Numbered from the stretch's first letter, positions 28,067-37,205 are shown. The stretch is 42,725 nucleotides of DNA from an uncultured Gammaproteobacteria bacterium (GCA_947258715.1 CAMYJH010000028.1:1-42725); one strand, 5' to 3'. Translations and numbers: made by a program. Notes: generated by a model not told the origin, from the letters alone.

Positions 28067-28273
28067 TCAAAAATCCACGCAGCGGCCGTTTCGCCCCCAG
28101 TCACCGTAGCGAGTCGGCTCCGGGCCTTCGGGACCGCCGATTTCCTTGTTTTCGACTTCTTCGCCCGCTGTATTTTCGGCCGCATTAGTCGCAGCGCTTT
28201 TGCCCGGCCGGGAACCGGGAGCCGCGCCCTGGGGAGCGGCGCTTTGAACCGAGTTTTGCTTTGTGCGTCGCAC
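28067..28273 (-). CDS. SdhAF4/DUF1674 family succinate dehydrogenase assembly factor
   Basis: A small basic protein whose last 20 or so residues are the SDHAF4 (Sdh8, DUF1674) signature: EIGGPEGPEPTRYGDW followed by a short tail ending RCVDF. In mitochondria this factor binds flavinylated SdhA, shields it and helps it join SdhB. The N-terminal part is Ala/Gly/Ser-rich and disordered-looking, as usual. The frame is open back to GTG 28390 (107 residues). The GTG at 28273 (68 residues) is preferred on length; a TTG in between has GGAAGG before it. It is read in the same direction as sdhC and lies 215 bp upstream of it. A candidate promoter TTGCGC (28304-28309)-17 bp-CATACT (28281-28286) precedes it. 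Confidence 0.8.
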   Translation of the reverse strand: MRRTKQNSVQSAAPQGAAPGSRPGKSAATNAAENTAGEEVENKEIGGPEGPEPTRYGDWGRNGRCVDF

Positions 28274-28276
28274 AAA
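28260..28276. promoter_or_regulatory. perfect palindrome, candidate operator
   Basis: TTTGTGCGTCGCACAAA is a perfect inverted repeat of 8+1+8 bases. It overlaps the GTG start and predicted transcription start of the SdhAF4-like gene. Its left half plus two bases (TTTGTGCGTC) occurs again at 27971-27980 beside the sdhC -10 box. The form suits a dimeric repressor; the protein is not known. Confidence 0.45.
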
Positions 28277-28408
28277 TGGGAGTATGCAGGGGTCGAAATT
28301 CAGGCGCAAGGCGCCTTCCGAGGGCGCTTGCGCTCCAGAATCGAATGCGCTTAATTCACCCCAACCGCGGTTTGTCGGCAGAGACCGCACACTTAAAGGA
28401 ACGCAGCC

Positions 28409-28912
28409 ATGGACGATTCGCGGGACCGCTTCCGCATTGTGCTTCAGCCATCGAGGAAGCTGGCTCTGGCGCTGGGCTCGGCCTATATCGGGGCGGGCGC
28501 CTGTCTCTCACTGCTGGACCTCGGGTCGGGGATCAAGACTCTGATGCTCGCTTTTTTGATCTTGAGCGGGTTTTGCGACCTGTATACCCACGCAGGCGGC
28601 AACCGCCGTCGACGGGTGAGAGAGATTATTTTTCATCTCGACGGCAATTGGCGAGTGATCAACGCAGCAGGCCAGATCCTCCACGGCAAGCCCGTTGCCG
28701 GTCGTCTGGTTCATCCGCTGGCTGTCAGCTTCAGCATCCGGCTCGGCAGCGGGAAGCAGCTACCGGTGTTCGTTCTCGGCGACATGTGCACCGCCGACGC
28801 CTTCCGCGGCCTGAGGGCGTGGCTGAGCGTGCACGGCGAGCGGGGTCAAGATGCCGCTGCTCGGGCGCGGCCGCTGTTGAGCATCGGACGGGGCGAAGAT
28901 TACCGATCCTGA
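28409..28912 (+). CDS. YgfX-like membrane protein
   Basis: A 167-residue protein with a short cytoplasmic start (DRFRIVLQPSRKLAL), two membrane helices (about 17-38 and 44-62) joined by a tight turn, and a soluble C-terminal part with IIFHLDGNWRVINAAG. This plan and the conserved W in a LDxxGxW strand resemble YgfX (CptA, DUF1434-type), the membrane partner encoded beside sdhE in E. coli. It is divergent from the SdhAF4-like gene. The ATG has an AAAGGAACG ribosome binding site. The similarity is short, so the family call is tentative. Confidence 0.6.
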   Translation: MDDSRDRFRIVLQPSRKLALALGSAYIGAGACLSLLDLGSGIKTLMLAFLILSGFCDLYTHAGGNRRRRVREIIFHLDGNWRVINAAGQILHGKPVAGRLVHPLAVSFSIRLGSGKQLPVFVLGDMCTADAFRGLRAWLSVHGERGQDAAARARPLLSIGRGEDYRS

Positions 28913-28946
28913 GCAGCTTGCTTCGAGCACTCTGCGCGTAAGATTA

Positions 28947-29621
28947 ATGAAACTGCTTGCACTGGACACCGCCACCGACGCCTGCTCCGTGGCTGCGTAC
29001 GGGGACGACGTCATTCACGAGCGCTTTGAGCTTGCGCCGCGGCGACACGGACAGCTTTTGCTGTCGATGATGGATAAAGTGCTGGAGCAAGCAGGATGGG
29101 ATCTGTCGCAGCTCGACGCGATCGCGTTCGGCCGTGGGCCAGGGTCATTCACCGGCGTGCGCATCGCCGCCGCGACCGCTCAAGGAGTGGCCATTGGGGC
29201 GGGTCTGCCCGTTGTTCCGGTGTCGTCCCTTGGCGCCCTGGCGCAGACCGCGTTCGCCAAGCACGGGGTACGGCGCTGTGCCGCCGCCTTCGACGCGCGC
29301 ATGGACGAGGTCTATTTCGGGGCATTCGAAATTGACGCCGGCGGCATCGCGCAGTCGGTGCAACCGGAGCGGGTGTGCCCGCCGGAAGAAGTGATGCTGG
29401 CGGACGGCGGCCCCTGGACCGGGGTGGGGTCCGGGTGGGGGGTGTATGAAACGCGGCTTCGGGCCAGGCTCGGTGATCGCGTCGGGCGGATACATTCGGT
29501 CACTTATCCGCGGGCGCGGGACATTGCGCTGCTGGCCGCCGTCGGCTTCAGCAGGGGAGAGGCGGTCAGCGCTGAAACGGCATTGCCAGTTTATCTTCGC
29601 GACCGGGTGACGCAAAGCTGA
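28947..29621 (+). CDS. tsaB: tRNA threonylcarbamoyladenosine biosynthesis protein TsaB
   Basis: A 224-residue ASKHA-fold protein that partners TsaD and TsaE in making t6A37 in tRNAs reading ANN codons. The N-terminal LALDTATDACSVAAYG, the HGQLLLSMMDKVL helix and AIAFGRGPGSFTGVRIAAATAQG are diagnostic. It lacks the metal-binding His residues of TsaD, as expected. It follows the YgfX-like gene after 34 bp. Confidence 0.94.
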   Translation: MKLLALDTATDACSVAAYGDDVIHERFELAPRRHGQLLLSMMDKVLEQAGWDLSQLDAIAFGRGPGSFTGVRIAAATAQGVAIGAGLPVVPVSSLGALAQTAFAKHGVRRCAAAFDARMDEVYFGAFEIDAGGIAQSVQPERVCPPEEVMLADGGPWTGVGSGWGVYETRLRARLGDRVGRIHSVTYPRARDIALLAAVGFSRGEAVSAETALPVYLRDRVTQS

Positions 29622-29698
29622 TTAGCCGTCGTTTCACTAGCGCAACGAAGCGGATCCGCTTTCAACCGCTCGACGGATTTATGCTTTAATGCCGGCCC

Positions 29699-30946
29699 AT
29701 GTTTAGGCCCCTGGAAGTCTACGTCGGCCTGCGTTACACCCGCGCCAAGCGCCGCAATCACTTCATTTCCTTTATCAGTCTGACCTCGATGCTCGGAATC
29801 GCGCTGGGCGTGACGGCTCTCGTTACCGTGCTCTCGGTGATGAACGGATTCGAGCGGGAGCTGAGAGAGCGCATTCTTGGCATGGCGTCGCACGCCACCA
29901 TCTCGGGCACGGACGGTAGCTTGGTCAGATGGAGCGGACTCATCGACCAGGCGCGGGCGCACCCCGACGTGGTGGGCGTCGCACCTTATGTTCAGGCCGA
30001 AGCCATGCTCAACCGGGGTGGGGCCGTACGCGGCGCCTTGGTCCGTGGGGTGCTGCCCGAAACCGAGCCGGAAGTGTCCGAAATCGACCGCTTCATGGAG
30101 GAAGGCAGTATGGATAGCCTGCACCCAGGTGAGTTCAACGTCCTCCTGGGCATCGGGCTCGCCCGCGCGCTGGGGGCGCGGGTGGGCACCAAGGTAACGC
30201 TGATTGCGCCAACGGCCACGGTAACCCCCGCCGGCGTGCTGCCCCGGCTGCGCCGCTTTACCGTGACTGGCATTTTCAAAGTTGACCACGGTCAGTTCGA
30301 CTCAGCGCTGGCCGTGACTCATGTGGCTGACGCGGCACGCTTATTCCAGCTCGGCGAGCGGGTCAGCGGGCTGAGGATCAAGCTCAACGACATGTTTGAC
30401 GCTCCGCGTATTTCCAAGGAGCTTGCCGCTTCCTTCGGTGGCCGCTACTGGGTCCGCGACTGGACCCAACATAATGCCAATTTTTTTCGCGCGCTGAAAA
30501 CTGAAAAGACAGTGATGTTCGTCATCCTGACACTGATCGTGGCGGTGGCGGCATTCAACATTGTTTCGACTCTGGTGATGGTGGTGACGGATAAGGAATC
30601 CGACATTGCCATTCTGCGCACGCTGGGAGCATCACCGGCCTCGGTAATGGTGATATTCATCGTTCAAGGAACCCTAATCGGACTTATAGGGACGCTGCTC
30701 GGGATGCTCGGCGGGGTCACACTGGCCAGCAACGTAGAGACGGTGGTGCCGGCTATCGAGTCGGTTTTCGGGATGAAATTCCTGCCGCCGGACATTTACT
30801 ACATTTCCGAAGTACCGTCGGATATGCGCTGGCCGGACGTGTTCTTGATTTCCGGCGTGGCCTTCATCATGAGCATGTTGGCTACCGTCTATCCCGCCTG
30901 GCGCGCATCACGCACCCAGCCGGCCGAGGCGCTTCGCTATGAGTGA
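29699..30946 (+). CDS. lolC: lipoprotein-releasing ABC transporter permease (LolC/LolE/LolF type)
   Basis: A 415-residue inner-membrane permease with one N-terminal helix ([32 protein letters not shown]), a large periplasmic domain (about 50-265) and three C-terminal helices of the MacB/FtsX type. It extracts outer-membrane lipoproteins and passes them to LolA. The segment [20 protein letters not shown] resembles the LolA-binding hook of LolC. Only one permease gene accompanies lolD here, where E. coli has lolC and lolE, so it may act as a homodimer (LolF-like) unless a second gene is elsewhere. The gene ends by overlapping lolD by 8 bp. Confidence 0.92.
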   Translation: MFRPLEVYVGLRYTRAKRRNHFISFISLTSMLGIALGVTALVTVLSVMNGFERELRERILGMASHATISGTDGSLVRWSGLIDQARAHPDVVGVAPYVQAEAMLNRGGAVRGALVRGVLPETEPEVSEIDRFMEEGSMDSLHPGEFNVLLGIGLARALGARVGTKVTLIAPTATVTPAGVLPRLRRFTVTGIFKVDHGQFDSALAVTHVADAARLFQLGERVSGLRIKLNDMFDAPRISKELAASFGGRYWVRDWTQHNANFFRALKTEKTVMFVILTLIVAVAAFNIVSTLVMVVTDKESDIAILRTLGASPASVMVIFIVQGTLIGLIGTLLGMLGGVTLASNVETVVPAIESVFGMKFLPPDIYYISEVPSDMRWPDVFLISGVAFIMSMLATVYPAWRASRTQPAEALRYE

Positions 30947-31646
30947 GGAACTGACCCTTGAATGCCGCAAGCTACGGCGCAGCTTTACCGAGGGCGGGCT
31001 CAATGTCGATGTATTAAAAGGCATCGATTTCAAAGTGAAGCAGGGAGACCAAATTGCGGTGGTGGGGGCGTCGGGCTCCGGTAAGAGCACGCTGCTGCAT
31101 CTGCTTGGGGGTCTGGACCGGCCGACCGGGGGCGAAGTGTTCGTGCTGGGTAAAAACCTCTCGGCCCTCAAAGAAAGCGCCCGCGGGCGTTTACGCAACC
31201 AGGCTTTAGGCTTCGTCTACCAATTCCACCACCTGTTGCCCGAATTCACCGCGCTCGAGAACGTAGCCATGCCGCTTCTGATCCGGGGCAGCGCCACAGG
31301 GGAGGCGAAAGACCGTGCCGGCGCCATCCTGAAACGGGTAGGACTTTCCGAACGCGTGCGTCACAAGCCAGGAGAGCTATCCGGGGGAGAACGCCAGCGC
31401 GCCGCAATTGCGCGTGCCCTGGTCACCGAGCCGTCGTGTCTGCTCGCTGACGAACCCACCGGCAACCTGGACAGACAGACGGCGAATCGCGTATTTGACC
31501 TCATGCTGGAGCTTAACGACGAGCTCGGAACCAGTCTCCTGGTGGTCACCCACGATCCGAACCTGTCTCAGCGCATGAACCGGGTGATGCAGCTGGTGGA
31601 CGGCACGCTCCGAGATCAAAGCACGGACAGCGACCCGTCACACTAG
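30939..31646 (+). CDS. lolD: lipoprotein-releasing ABC transporter ATP-binding protein LolD
   Basis: A 235-residue ATPase that powers lipoprotein extraction from the inner membrane. Walker A is GASGSGKS (about 42-49), the Q-loop is in [13 protein letters not shown], the signature is [15 protein letters not shown], Walker B is CLLADEPTG and the switch His is in VVTHD. The QFHHLLPEF segment is typical of LolD. Its ATG lies inside the permease gene (8-bp overlap), so the two are co-translated. It is convergent with the DUF2062 gene after 22 bp. Confidence 0.95.
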   Translation: MSEELTLECRKLRRSFTEGGLNVDVLKGIDFKVKQGDQIAVVGASGSGKSTLLHLLGGLDRPTGGEVFVLGKNLSALKESARGRLRNQALGFVYQFHHLLPEFTALENVAMPLLIRGSATGEAKDRAGAILKRVGLSERVRHKPGELSGGERQRAAIARALVTEPSCLLADEPTGNLDRQTANRVFDLMLELNDELGTSLLVVTHDPNLSQRMNRVMQLVDGTLRDQSTDSDPSH

Positions 31647-31668
31647 GCAGGCTTGAGCGCGGTAGGTT

Positions 31669-32259
31669 TCACTCAGCGCGTTCGCCGCGACCGACGATCT
31701 TTTCCACCGCCGCTTTCTTCGCCCTGCTTTCGGCAATTCGATCCAAAGCGCGCCGGTGGCGCATACGCCAAGACTGCACCACGTGAATACGCCAGATGAT
31801 TTTTACTGCAATGTGACCCAGCAGCGCGCTGGCGATCGCGAGAACGAAGCATCCAAGCAAAAACGGTTCCCATATGTGGACCAGGCGGGTCATCAGCCAG
31901 TCGAAGGAGATTTCGAAGCGAATGGGTTGTGGTTGCGTGCCCAAAAGTAACGCTCCCACCTTGTAGGCGGAGTAAAAGAGCGGCGCCACGGTGACCGGAT
32001 TGCTGACCCAGACCACCACCACCGACACCGGCACATTCGCGCCCAAGGCAATGGCCGCGGCCACCGCGAGCAGCATCTGAAAGGGTACCGGCACGAAAGC
32101 CATGAACAAACCAACGGAAACCCCCCAGGCAACGGAATGACGATTCAGGTGCCATAAGTTCGGCGAGTGCATCAGGCGGCCGAACAGCCGGCGCAAATTA
32201 TGGTCGCGTCGAATGCTGCGGCTGTACGGGATCAGTCGCCTGTTCAGAATTTTTCGCAT
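31669..32259 (-). CDS. DUF2062 domain-containing membrane protein
   Basis: A 196-residue protein with about four membrane helices. HSVAWGVSVGLFMAFVPVPFQMLLAVAAAIALGANVPVSVVVVWVSNPVTVAPLFYSAYKVG is split across the first helices and is the DUF2062 core, with the NPVT(V/M)xP motif. The N-terminus and C-terminus are basic and cytoplasmic. The function is unknown. It is often found near lolCDE, comEC and exbBD in gammaproteobacteria, as here. Confidence 0.85.
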   Translation of the reverse strand: MRKILNRRLIPYSRSIRRDHNLRRLFGRLMHSPNLWHLNRHSVAWGVSVGLFMAFVPVPFQMLLAVAAAIALGANVPVSVVVVWVSNPVTVAPLFYSAYKVGALLLGTQPQPIRFEISFDWLMTRLVHIWEPFLLGCFVLAIASALLGHIAVKIIWRIHVVQSWRMRHRRALDRIAESRAKKAAVEKIVGRGERAE

Positions 32260-32454
32260 CAGCGCAAAGGGAAGTCCGATTTTCCCGCTTGCCGCCGCAG
32301 GCTGGGATTAATAAAAGTCATTACGAAACGATGACCCCTAGTTTGTTATCATGCACGCATCGACGCGTCGTGGCGGCCGCCAGACATCGAGGCCAGGACT
32401 TGGACCCGCGACGACGCGCTGATTATCCGATAATCCCAAAGGACTGGGAAATCA

Positions 32455-34800
32455 ATGCGTTCAGGGACGGTCGCGCTGTTGTTGGGCATCCTTTGCGTGC
32501 AGCAAATGCCCACGCTCGCGGACGAGTGCTCGGTCCAGTTCCTTCCCCTAGTTATCTTCATCGGTATTTTCTGCCGATCCTTGAGGCTTCCGGCGCTGTT
32601 TGTTTGCGGATTGCTTTGGGCCACCTTTCGCGCCCACCTGGCGCTGGCGGAGATGCTTCCGGCTCATCTGGACGGCGCCGAGGTGGTGGCCGACGGCCGG
32701 GTCGTGGGCGTGCCGCTGATTGCGCCCGCCCGCGCGCGTTTCGAATTTGAACTGGAATCGCTCTCGTACCCCGAGGACGCGTCCCCTTCAGTTGAGCTGC
32801 CGCCGCCGCGGTTCAAGGGAAAAGTGCGTCTCTACTGGTATGGCGCCCTTTCGCTACGGGCGGGCGAGCGCTGGCGACTGCGCCTGCGTTTGCGCGCCCC
32901 CCGGGGCTACCTCAACCCGGGCGGGTTCGACTATGAGCGCTGGCTGTTCGCTCACGGTATTCGCGCCACCGGCTACGTGCGCGCCACCCGGGAGGCGCGC
33001 CGGCTTGATGCCGGCCATGGATTTCAACTGCATCGCTGGCGCCGGCAGGCCGCCGAAAGGGTGATCGCGTATTTGCCCGAGCGCAAGCTGGCTGGGGTTA
33101 TCGCCGCGCTCTCGGTCGGCATCCGGGAACAGATCACCGACGACCAGTGGCGAGTGTTTCGCGATACCGGCACCGCTCACCTGATGGCGATCTCTGGCCT
33201 CCACGTGGGGCTGGTTGCGACGCTGGCGTTCATGCTGGCGAAACTCATCTGGTCGCGTTGTTTTCATCTCTGCCTCTGGATGCCGGCGCAACGGGCGGCA
33301 GCGGTTGCCGCACTTGCCGCCGGCGTCGCCTACTCCGCCATGGCGGGATTCTCCCTGCCCACCCAGCGGGCAATGATCATGCTCGCGGTGGTTATGTGGT
33401 GCTTGAGCCGCAACCGCACCACCGCCTTTTCGGTAGTGTTGTGCGCAGCTCTCGCCGCGGTCATCCTCATCGATCCTTTCAGCGTTCTCGGCCCCTCAAT
33501 CTGGCTTTCATTCGCTGCGGTGGCGGCGCTGGCCTTTGGCATGTCGGGGCGTCAAGTCACCGAAGCCCGAGGACTCAGCGGGATATGGTGGCGATGGGGA
33601 AAGGTCCAATGTCTTGCCGCACTGGGACTGGCGCCGATTCTGCTGGCGACCTTTGGTCAGCAGCCGCTGCTTTCACCACTGGCCAACCTGCTGGCAATTC
33701 CGTGGGTTGCCTGTTTGGTGGTGCCGGGGACGATTGCCGGGACCGCGCTGGTCTTTCTCTGGCCGACAGCGGGCGCTTGGGTGCTGACAACGACCATCAC
33801 CCTGCTCGAGGTTTTATGGCCGCTGCTGGAATGGCTTGCACGGGCGGACTATATGCTGGTGATTTTCCGCCCCCTGTCCTGGATTACCCTTGCCGCAGCC
33901 GCCGTCGGGGTGGTCATTCTGATGTTGCCGAAAGAGTTCCCGGGGCGCTGGCTTGGAGTCTTCTGGATGGCGCCGCTGATTGGATTGACGCCCCCGGCGC
34001 CGGCGCCGGGGGCGCTGTGGCTCACTGTGCTGGACGTGGGCCACGGACTCGCGGTGGTGGCGCGGACCCGTCACCACGTGCTGGTGTTCGACGCCGGGCC
34101 CCGCTACAAGGGTGGATTCGATGCCGGCACCGGGGTGGTGGCACCATTTCTGCGCAGTCAAGGGATCCATTTTGTGGATAAGATTTTGATCAGCCACGCC
34201 GACAACGATCACTCGGGGGGGCTTGACGGCCTGCTTGCCAACGTTTCCACGGGAGCGATTATTGGCGCAGCAGGCAAGGCGTCTGCAGGCGCCTGCGTCG
34301 GCGGAACCGGCTGGCACTGGGAAGGTTACGAATTCCGCCTGCTGCATCCGCGAAAGATCCGCCGTTTCCGGGGCAATAACGCTTCCTGCGTGCTGCGGAT
34401 TAGCGGGCCCGGCGGCAGCGTGCTCATTCCTGCGGACATCGAAGCTCTCGCCGAGGCGCACCTGGTGGCGCGCTTCGGCGACGCGTTGGCATCCGACGTT
34501 CTGTTGGCTCCCCACCACGGAAGCCGAAGCTCTTCCACAACCGCTTTCGTCCACGCGGTGCGGCCGGACTACGTGCTGTTCTCGGCGTCTTACCGGCGGC
34601 GGCCGCGTCTGCCGGATAAGAACGTTCTGGCGCGCTATCTCGCGCTAGGGGCGCGCCCGCTGACCACGGCGGAGACCGGCGCCTTAAGCCTCGAGCTGCG
34701 CCCTGGCGTGCCGCCGCAGGTTTCCGCTTATCGCTCGCGGGCAGCGCGCTACTGGCGTCCGTCCGCAGGCAACAACGCCATGGCTGCAGCTTCGCCATGA
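32455..34800 (+). CDS. comEC: DNA internalization-related competence protein ComEC/Rec2
   Basis: A 781-residue inner-membrane channel protein for uptake of single-stranded DNA in transformation. The N-terminal OB-fold-like domain lies between the first helices (about 70-190, with PRGYLNPGGFDYERWLFAHGIRATGYV). The competence domain follows with DTGTAHLMAISGLHVGLVA and many helices (about 215-510). The C-terminal metallo-beta-lactamase domain has ISHADNDHSGGLDGL (about 579) and LLAPHHGSRSS. The ATG has GGGAAAT-type ribosome binding. Competence itself cannot be inferred, as ComEC is widely conserved. The 248 bp after it hold no clear terminator. Confidence 0.94.
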   Translation: MRSGTVALLLGILCVQQMPTLADECSVQFLPLVIFIGIFCRSLRLPALFVCGLLWATFRAHLALAEMLPAHLDGAEVVADGRVVGVPLIAPARARFEFELESLSYPEDASPSVELPPPRFKGKVRLYWYGALSLRAGERWRLRLRLRAPRGYLNPGGFDYERWLFAHGIRATGYVRATREARRLDAGHGFQLHRWRRQAAERVIAYLPERKLAGVIAALSVGIREQITDDQWRVFRDTGTAHLMAISGLHVGLVATLAFMLAKLIWSRCFHLCLWMPAQRAAAVAALAAGVAYSAMAGFSLPTQRAMIMLAVVMWCLSRNRTTAFSVVLCAALAAVILIDPFSVLGPSIWLSFAAVAALAFGMSGRQVTEARGLSGIWWRWGKVQCLAALGLAPILLATFGQQPLLSPLANLLAIPWVACLVVPGTIAGTALVFLWPTAGAWVLTTTITLLEVLWPLLEWLARADYMLVIFRPLSWITLAAAAVGVVILMLPKEFPGRWLGVFWMAPLIGLTPPAPAPGALWLTVLDVGHGLAVVARTRHHVLVFDAGPRYKGGFDAGTGVVAPFLRSQGIHFVDKILISHADNDHSGGLDGLLANVSTGAIIGAAGKASAGACVGGTGWHWEGYEFRLLHPRKIRRFRGNNASCVLRISGPGGSVLIPADIEALAEAHLVARFGDALASDVLLAPHHGSRSSSTTAFVHAVRPDYVLFSASYRRRPRLPDKNVLARYLALGARPLTTAETGALSLELRPGVPPQVSAYRSRAARYWRPSAGNNAMAAASP

Positions 34801-35048
34801 GCATCTCGTGTCGAGACGATATTCGCTTACAGGTGATCCCGCGTGTGCGCCAATGCTGCAGCAGAGATTTTTTCTCCCGCGCGCGATTGTGGCATTTGTC
34901 ATCCATACTGCATGTAGCGATGTTGAAGACGCGTTTGCACTCGGCGCGCGCGTTCGTAAGCGGCTGTTTCCGCTTCCAGCTAGGCGCTTTGGGGAGCGTC
35001 TGATAAATTTCGCACCAGCGCATACGCGCTATTTACTGGAGGAAAACG

Positions 35049-35666
35049 TTGCTCGAACTGGTCAAAGCGGGCGGTTGGCTGATGGTGCCGATTCTGCTCT
35101 GCTCGGTTATCGCCACCGCGATTATTGCGGAACGATTCTGGACCCTGCAGACGAAACGCATCGCGCCCAAGAACCTGGTGGTACACGTGTGGCAGTGGGC
35201 AAGAAGCGGACATCTCACGGAAGACCGAATTCGAACGTTGAGAAAAGGCTCGCCGCTGGGAAGAATTCTGGCCGCGGGTCTCGCCAACCGCCACCTTGAT
35301 CGAGAGCTGATGAAAGAGGGCATAGAGGACGTCGGTCGCCACGTCATCCACGACCTTGAACGTTACCTGAACGCACTGGGAACGATTGCATCCATCACGC
35401 CGCTGCTGGGGCTGCTGGGCACCGTGATCGGTATGATCAAGGTCTTTTCGGTCATCACCACCCAGGGTATCGGCGACCCCGGCGTGCTTGCCGGAGGCAT
35501 ATCGGAGGCGCTGATCACGACCGCCGCCGGCCTCACCGTGGCCATTCCTTCGCTCATGTTCCACCGCTACTTTCGCGGCCGGGTGGACGAGCTCGTGGTG
35601 ACCATGGAACAGGAAGCGCTGAAGATGGTGGAAGCTTTGCACAACAAATCGTCCGAGCTCAACTAG
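35049..35666 (+). CDS. exbB: MotA/TolQ/ExbB proton channel family protein
   Basis: A 205-residue inner-membrane protein with three helices. The signature LGTIASITPLLGLLGTVIGMIKVF (second helix) and GGISEALITTAAGLTVAIPSLMFHRYF (third helix) are typical of ExbB. With ExbD it uses the proton gradient to energise outer-membrane processes, usually through TonB; no TonB is visible here. The start is TTG at 35049 behind a strong GGAGGAAAAC. It is the first gene of exbB-exbD-lpxK-kdsB, a common gammaproteobacterial order. Confidence 0.93.
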   Translation: MLELVKAGGWLMVPILLCSVIATAIIAERFWTLQTKRIAPKNLVVHVWQWARSGHLTEDRIRTLRKGSPLGRILAAGLANRHLDRELMKEGIEDVGRHVIHDLERYLNALGTIASITPLLGLLGTVIGMIKVFSVITTQGIGDPGVLAGGISEALITTAAGLTVAIPSLMFHRYFRGRVDELVVTMEQEALKMVEALHNKSSELN

Positions 35667-35673
35667 AAGCAAA

Positions 35674-36099
35674 GTGAAGCTGCGCCATTCAAAAAAGGAG
35701 GCTCCCGAGGTCAACATCACCCCGCTCATCGACGTGGTTTTCCTGCTGCTCATATTTTTCATGGTCTCGACAACCTTCCAGCGCGAAGCGGAGCTCAGCA
35801 TCGAGCTGCCGGAAGCCAGCAGCCAGGCGCAGCCGACCGAGGAGCAGCGCATCGAGGTCGCCATCGACGCCAGCGGGCGTTACTTCGTCAACGGGCGGCC
35901 GCTGATAAATCGACAGCCGCAGACGATCCGAAAGGCGCTGCAACAAGCGTTGGAGGGGCGCGAGCGCGCGCCGGTGGTCATCAGCGCCGATGCCAATACG
36001 CCGCACCAGGCGGTTGTGACGGTGATGGATGCTGCGCGCCGGCTCGGCCTGGTACGACTCACCTTCGCCGCGCGCCTTGGCGACAAGGAGAGCGAGTGA
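35674..36099 (+). CDS. exbD: biopolymer transporter ExbD
   Basis: A 141-residue protein with one membrane helix and a periplasmic domain. EVNITPLIDVVFLLLIFFMVSTTF carries the proton-path Asp in the helix. The periplasmic part ends VVTVMDAARRLGLVRLTFA. The start is GTG at 35674, 7 bp after exbB. It works in a complex with ExbB. A 65-bp gap follows before lpxK. Confidence 0.93.
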   Translation: MKLRHSKKEAPEVNITPLIDVVFLLLIFFMVSTTFQREAELSIELPEASSQAQPTEEQRIEVAIDASGRYFVNGRPLINRQPQTIRKALQQALEGRERAPVVISADANTPHQAVVTVMDAARRLGLVRLTFAARLGDKESE

Positions 36100-36164
36100 T
36101 CCGACGGGCGCGGCTGCGGCGGCGTTTCAGCGCGCGGGCGACGCTCACGTGGGCCTGAGCCAGA

Positions 36165-37205
36165 GTGCGGATGCAGCAGCAGCTGGAAGCGATCTGGTAC
36201 GGTAACCACCCCATGGGCACTTGCCTGGCACCGGCGGGCTGGCTATTTGCCGCCACGGTCACGCTCAGGCGCAGCCTTTACCGCATGGGGGTGCTGGCGG
36301 CGACCCGCCTGCCGGTGCCGGTTATCGTAATCGGCAACATCACCGTCGGCGGCAGCGGAAAAACGCCGCTGGTGCTTTGGGCTGCGGAGCTGCTCGCTGA
36401 GCGCGGCTACCGCCCCGGTATTGTCAGCCGTGGCTACCGCGGGCAGGCGAAACAATGGCCCCAGCAGGTGCGCCCGGACAGCGACCCCGCCATGGTGGGT
36501 GACGAGCCGGTGATGCTGGCCCGCCGCACCGAATGCCCGGTGGTGGCGGCGGGCCCGGAGCGCGCTGCGGCCGCCGCCGCGCTGGTGCAACACTCCGGAT
36601 GTGATGTGGTGCTGAGCGATGACGGGCTGCAGCACTTCCCATTGGCTCGGGACGTGGAAATCGCGGTGGTTGACGGCGAGCGGTGCTTCGGTAACGGTCG
36701 CTGTCTGCCGGCGGGACCGCTGCGCGAGCCCGTGGCGAGACTGAAAAGCGTCGATTTCGTGGTGGTCAATGGCGAGTCTTCGGTCTCGGGTATCCCGATG
36801 CGGCTGCAAGCCGGTGCGCCCACCAGCCTCAGCGACCCCGGACGCCAGGCGACGTTCTCCGCCTTCAGGGATACTCCGGTGCATGCCGTGTGCGGCATCG
36901 GCAATCCAACGCGCTTTTTTCGACAGCTGGAATCCAAGGGACTCGAAATCATCGCCCACCGGTATCCGGACCACTATGCGTTTCAACCCGAGGAGGTGAA
37001 CTTTGATGATGACTTCCCGCTGCTGATGACGGAGAAAGATGCGGTCAAGTGCATGCGTTTCGCCAGCGACAGGATGTGGTACGTGCCCGTAAGCGCAGTG
37101 CTGCCGAGCACTTTTTCCGCCGATTTCCTCAAAGTCCTCGAGCGCTTCAAGATGATCGCTGACAGATCCGGCGCCCGGCGCCAGAAATCAAACTCAGTTT
37201 CCTGA
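36165..37205 (+). CDS. lpxK: tetraacyldisaccharide 4'-kinase LpxK
   Basis: A 346-residue inner-membrane P-loop kinase that phosphorylates the 4' position of the lipid A precursor, a late step of lipid A synthesis. The P-loop is GNITVGGSGKTPLVLW (about 60). VSRGYRGQ, GDEPVMLARR, VVLSDDGLQHFPLARDVEIAVVDG and LLMTEKDAVKC follow as in the family. An N-terminal hydrophobic helix anchors it. GTG 36165 or ATG 36171 could start it. MsbA, often upstream, is absent between exbD and lpxK here. Its TGA stop shares one base with the kdsB ATG. Confidence 0.95.
   Translation: MRMQQQLEAIWYGNHPMGTCLAPAGWLFAATVTLRRSLYRMGVLAATRLPVPVIVIGNITVGGSGKTPLVLWAAELLAERGYRPGIVSRGYRGQAKQWPQQVRPDSDPAMVGDEPVMLARRTECPVVAAGPERAAAAAALVQHSGCDVVLSDDGLQHFPLARDVEIAVVDGERCFGNGRCLPAGPLREPVARLKSVDFVVVNGESSVSGIPMRLQAGAPTSLSDPGRQATFSAFRDTPVHAVCGIGNPTRFFRQLESKGLEIIAHRYPDHYAFQPEEVNFDDDFPLLMTEKDAVKCMRFASDRMWYVPVSAVLPSTFSADFLKVLERFKMIADRSGARRQKSNSVS

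Noticed and set aside
28024..28275. An 83-codon minus-strand frame over the SdhAF4-like gene
   Set aside because: It is another frame of the same DNA; only the frame ending RCVDF has a family signature.
29685..29690. TTTAAT as a -10 box for the Lol permease gene
   Set aside because: It lies 8 bases before the ATG, so transcription would start at or inside the start codon, and no -35 is convincing.
34808..35299. A 163-codon frame between comEC and exbB
   Set aside because: It runs into exbB in another frame, has no motif, and exbB has the strong ribosome binding site.
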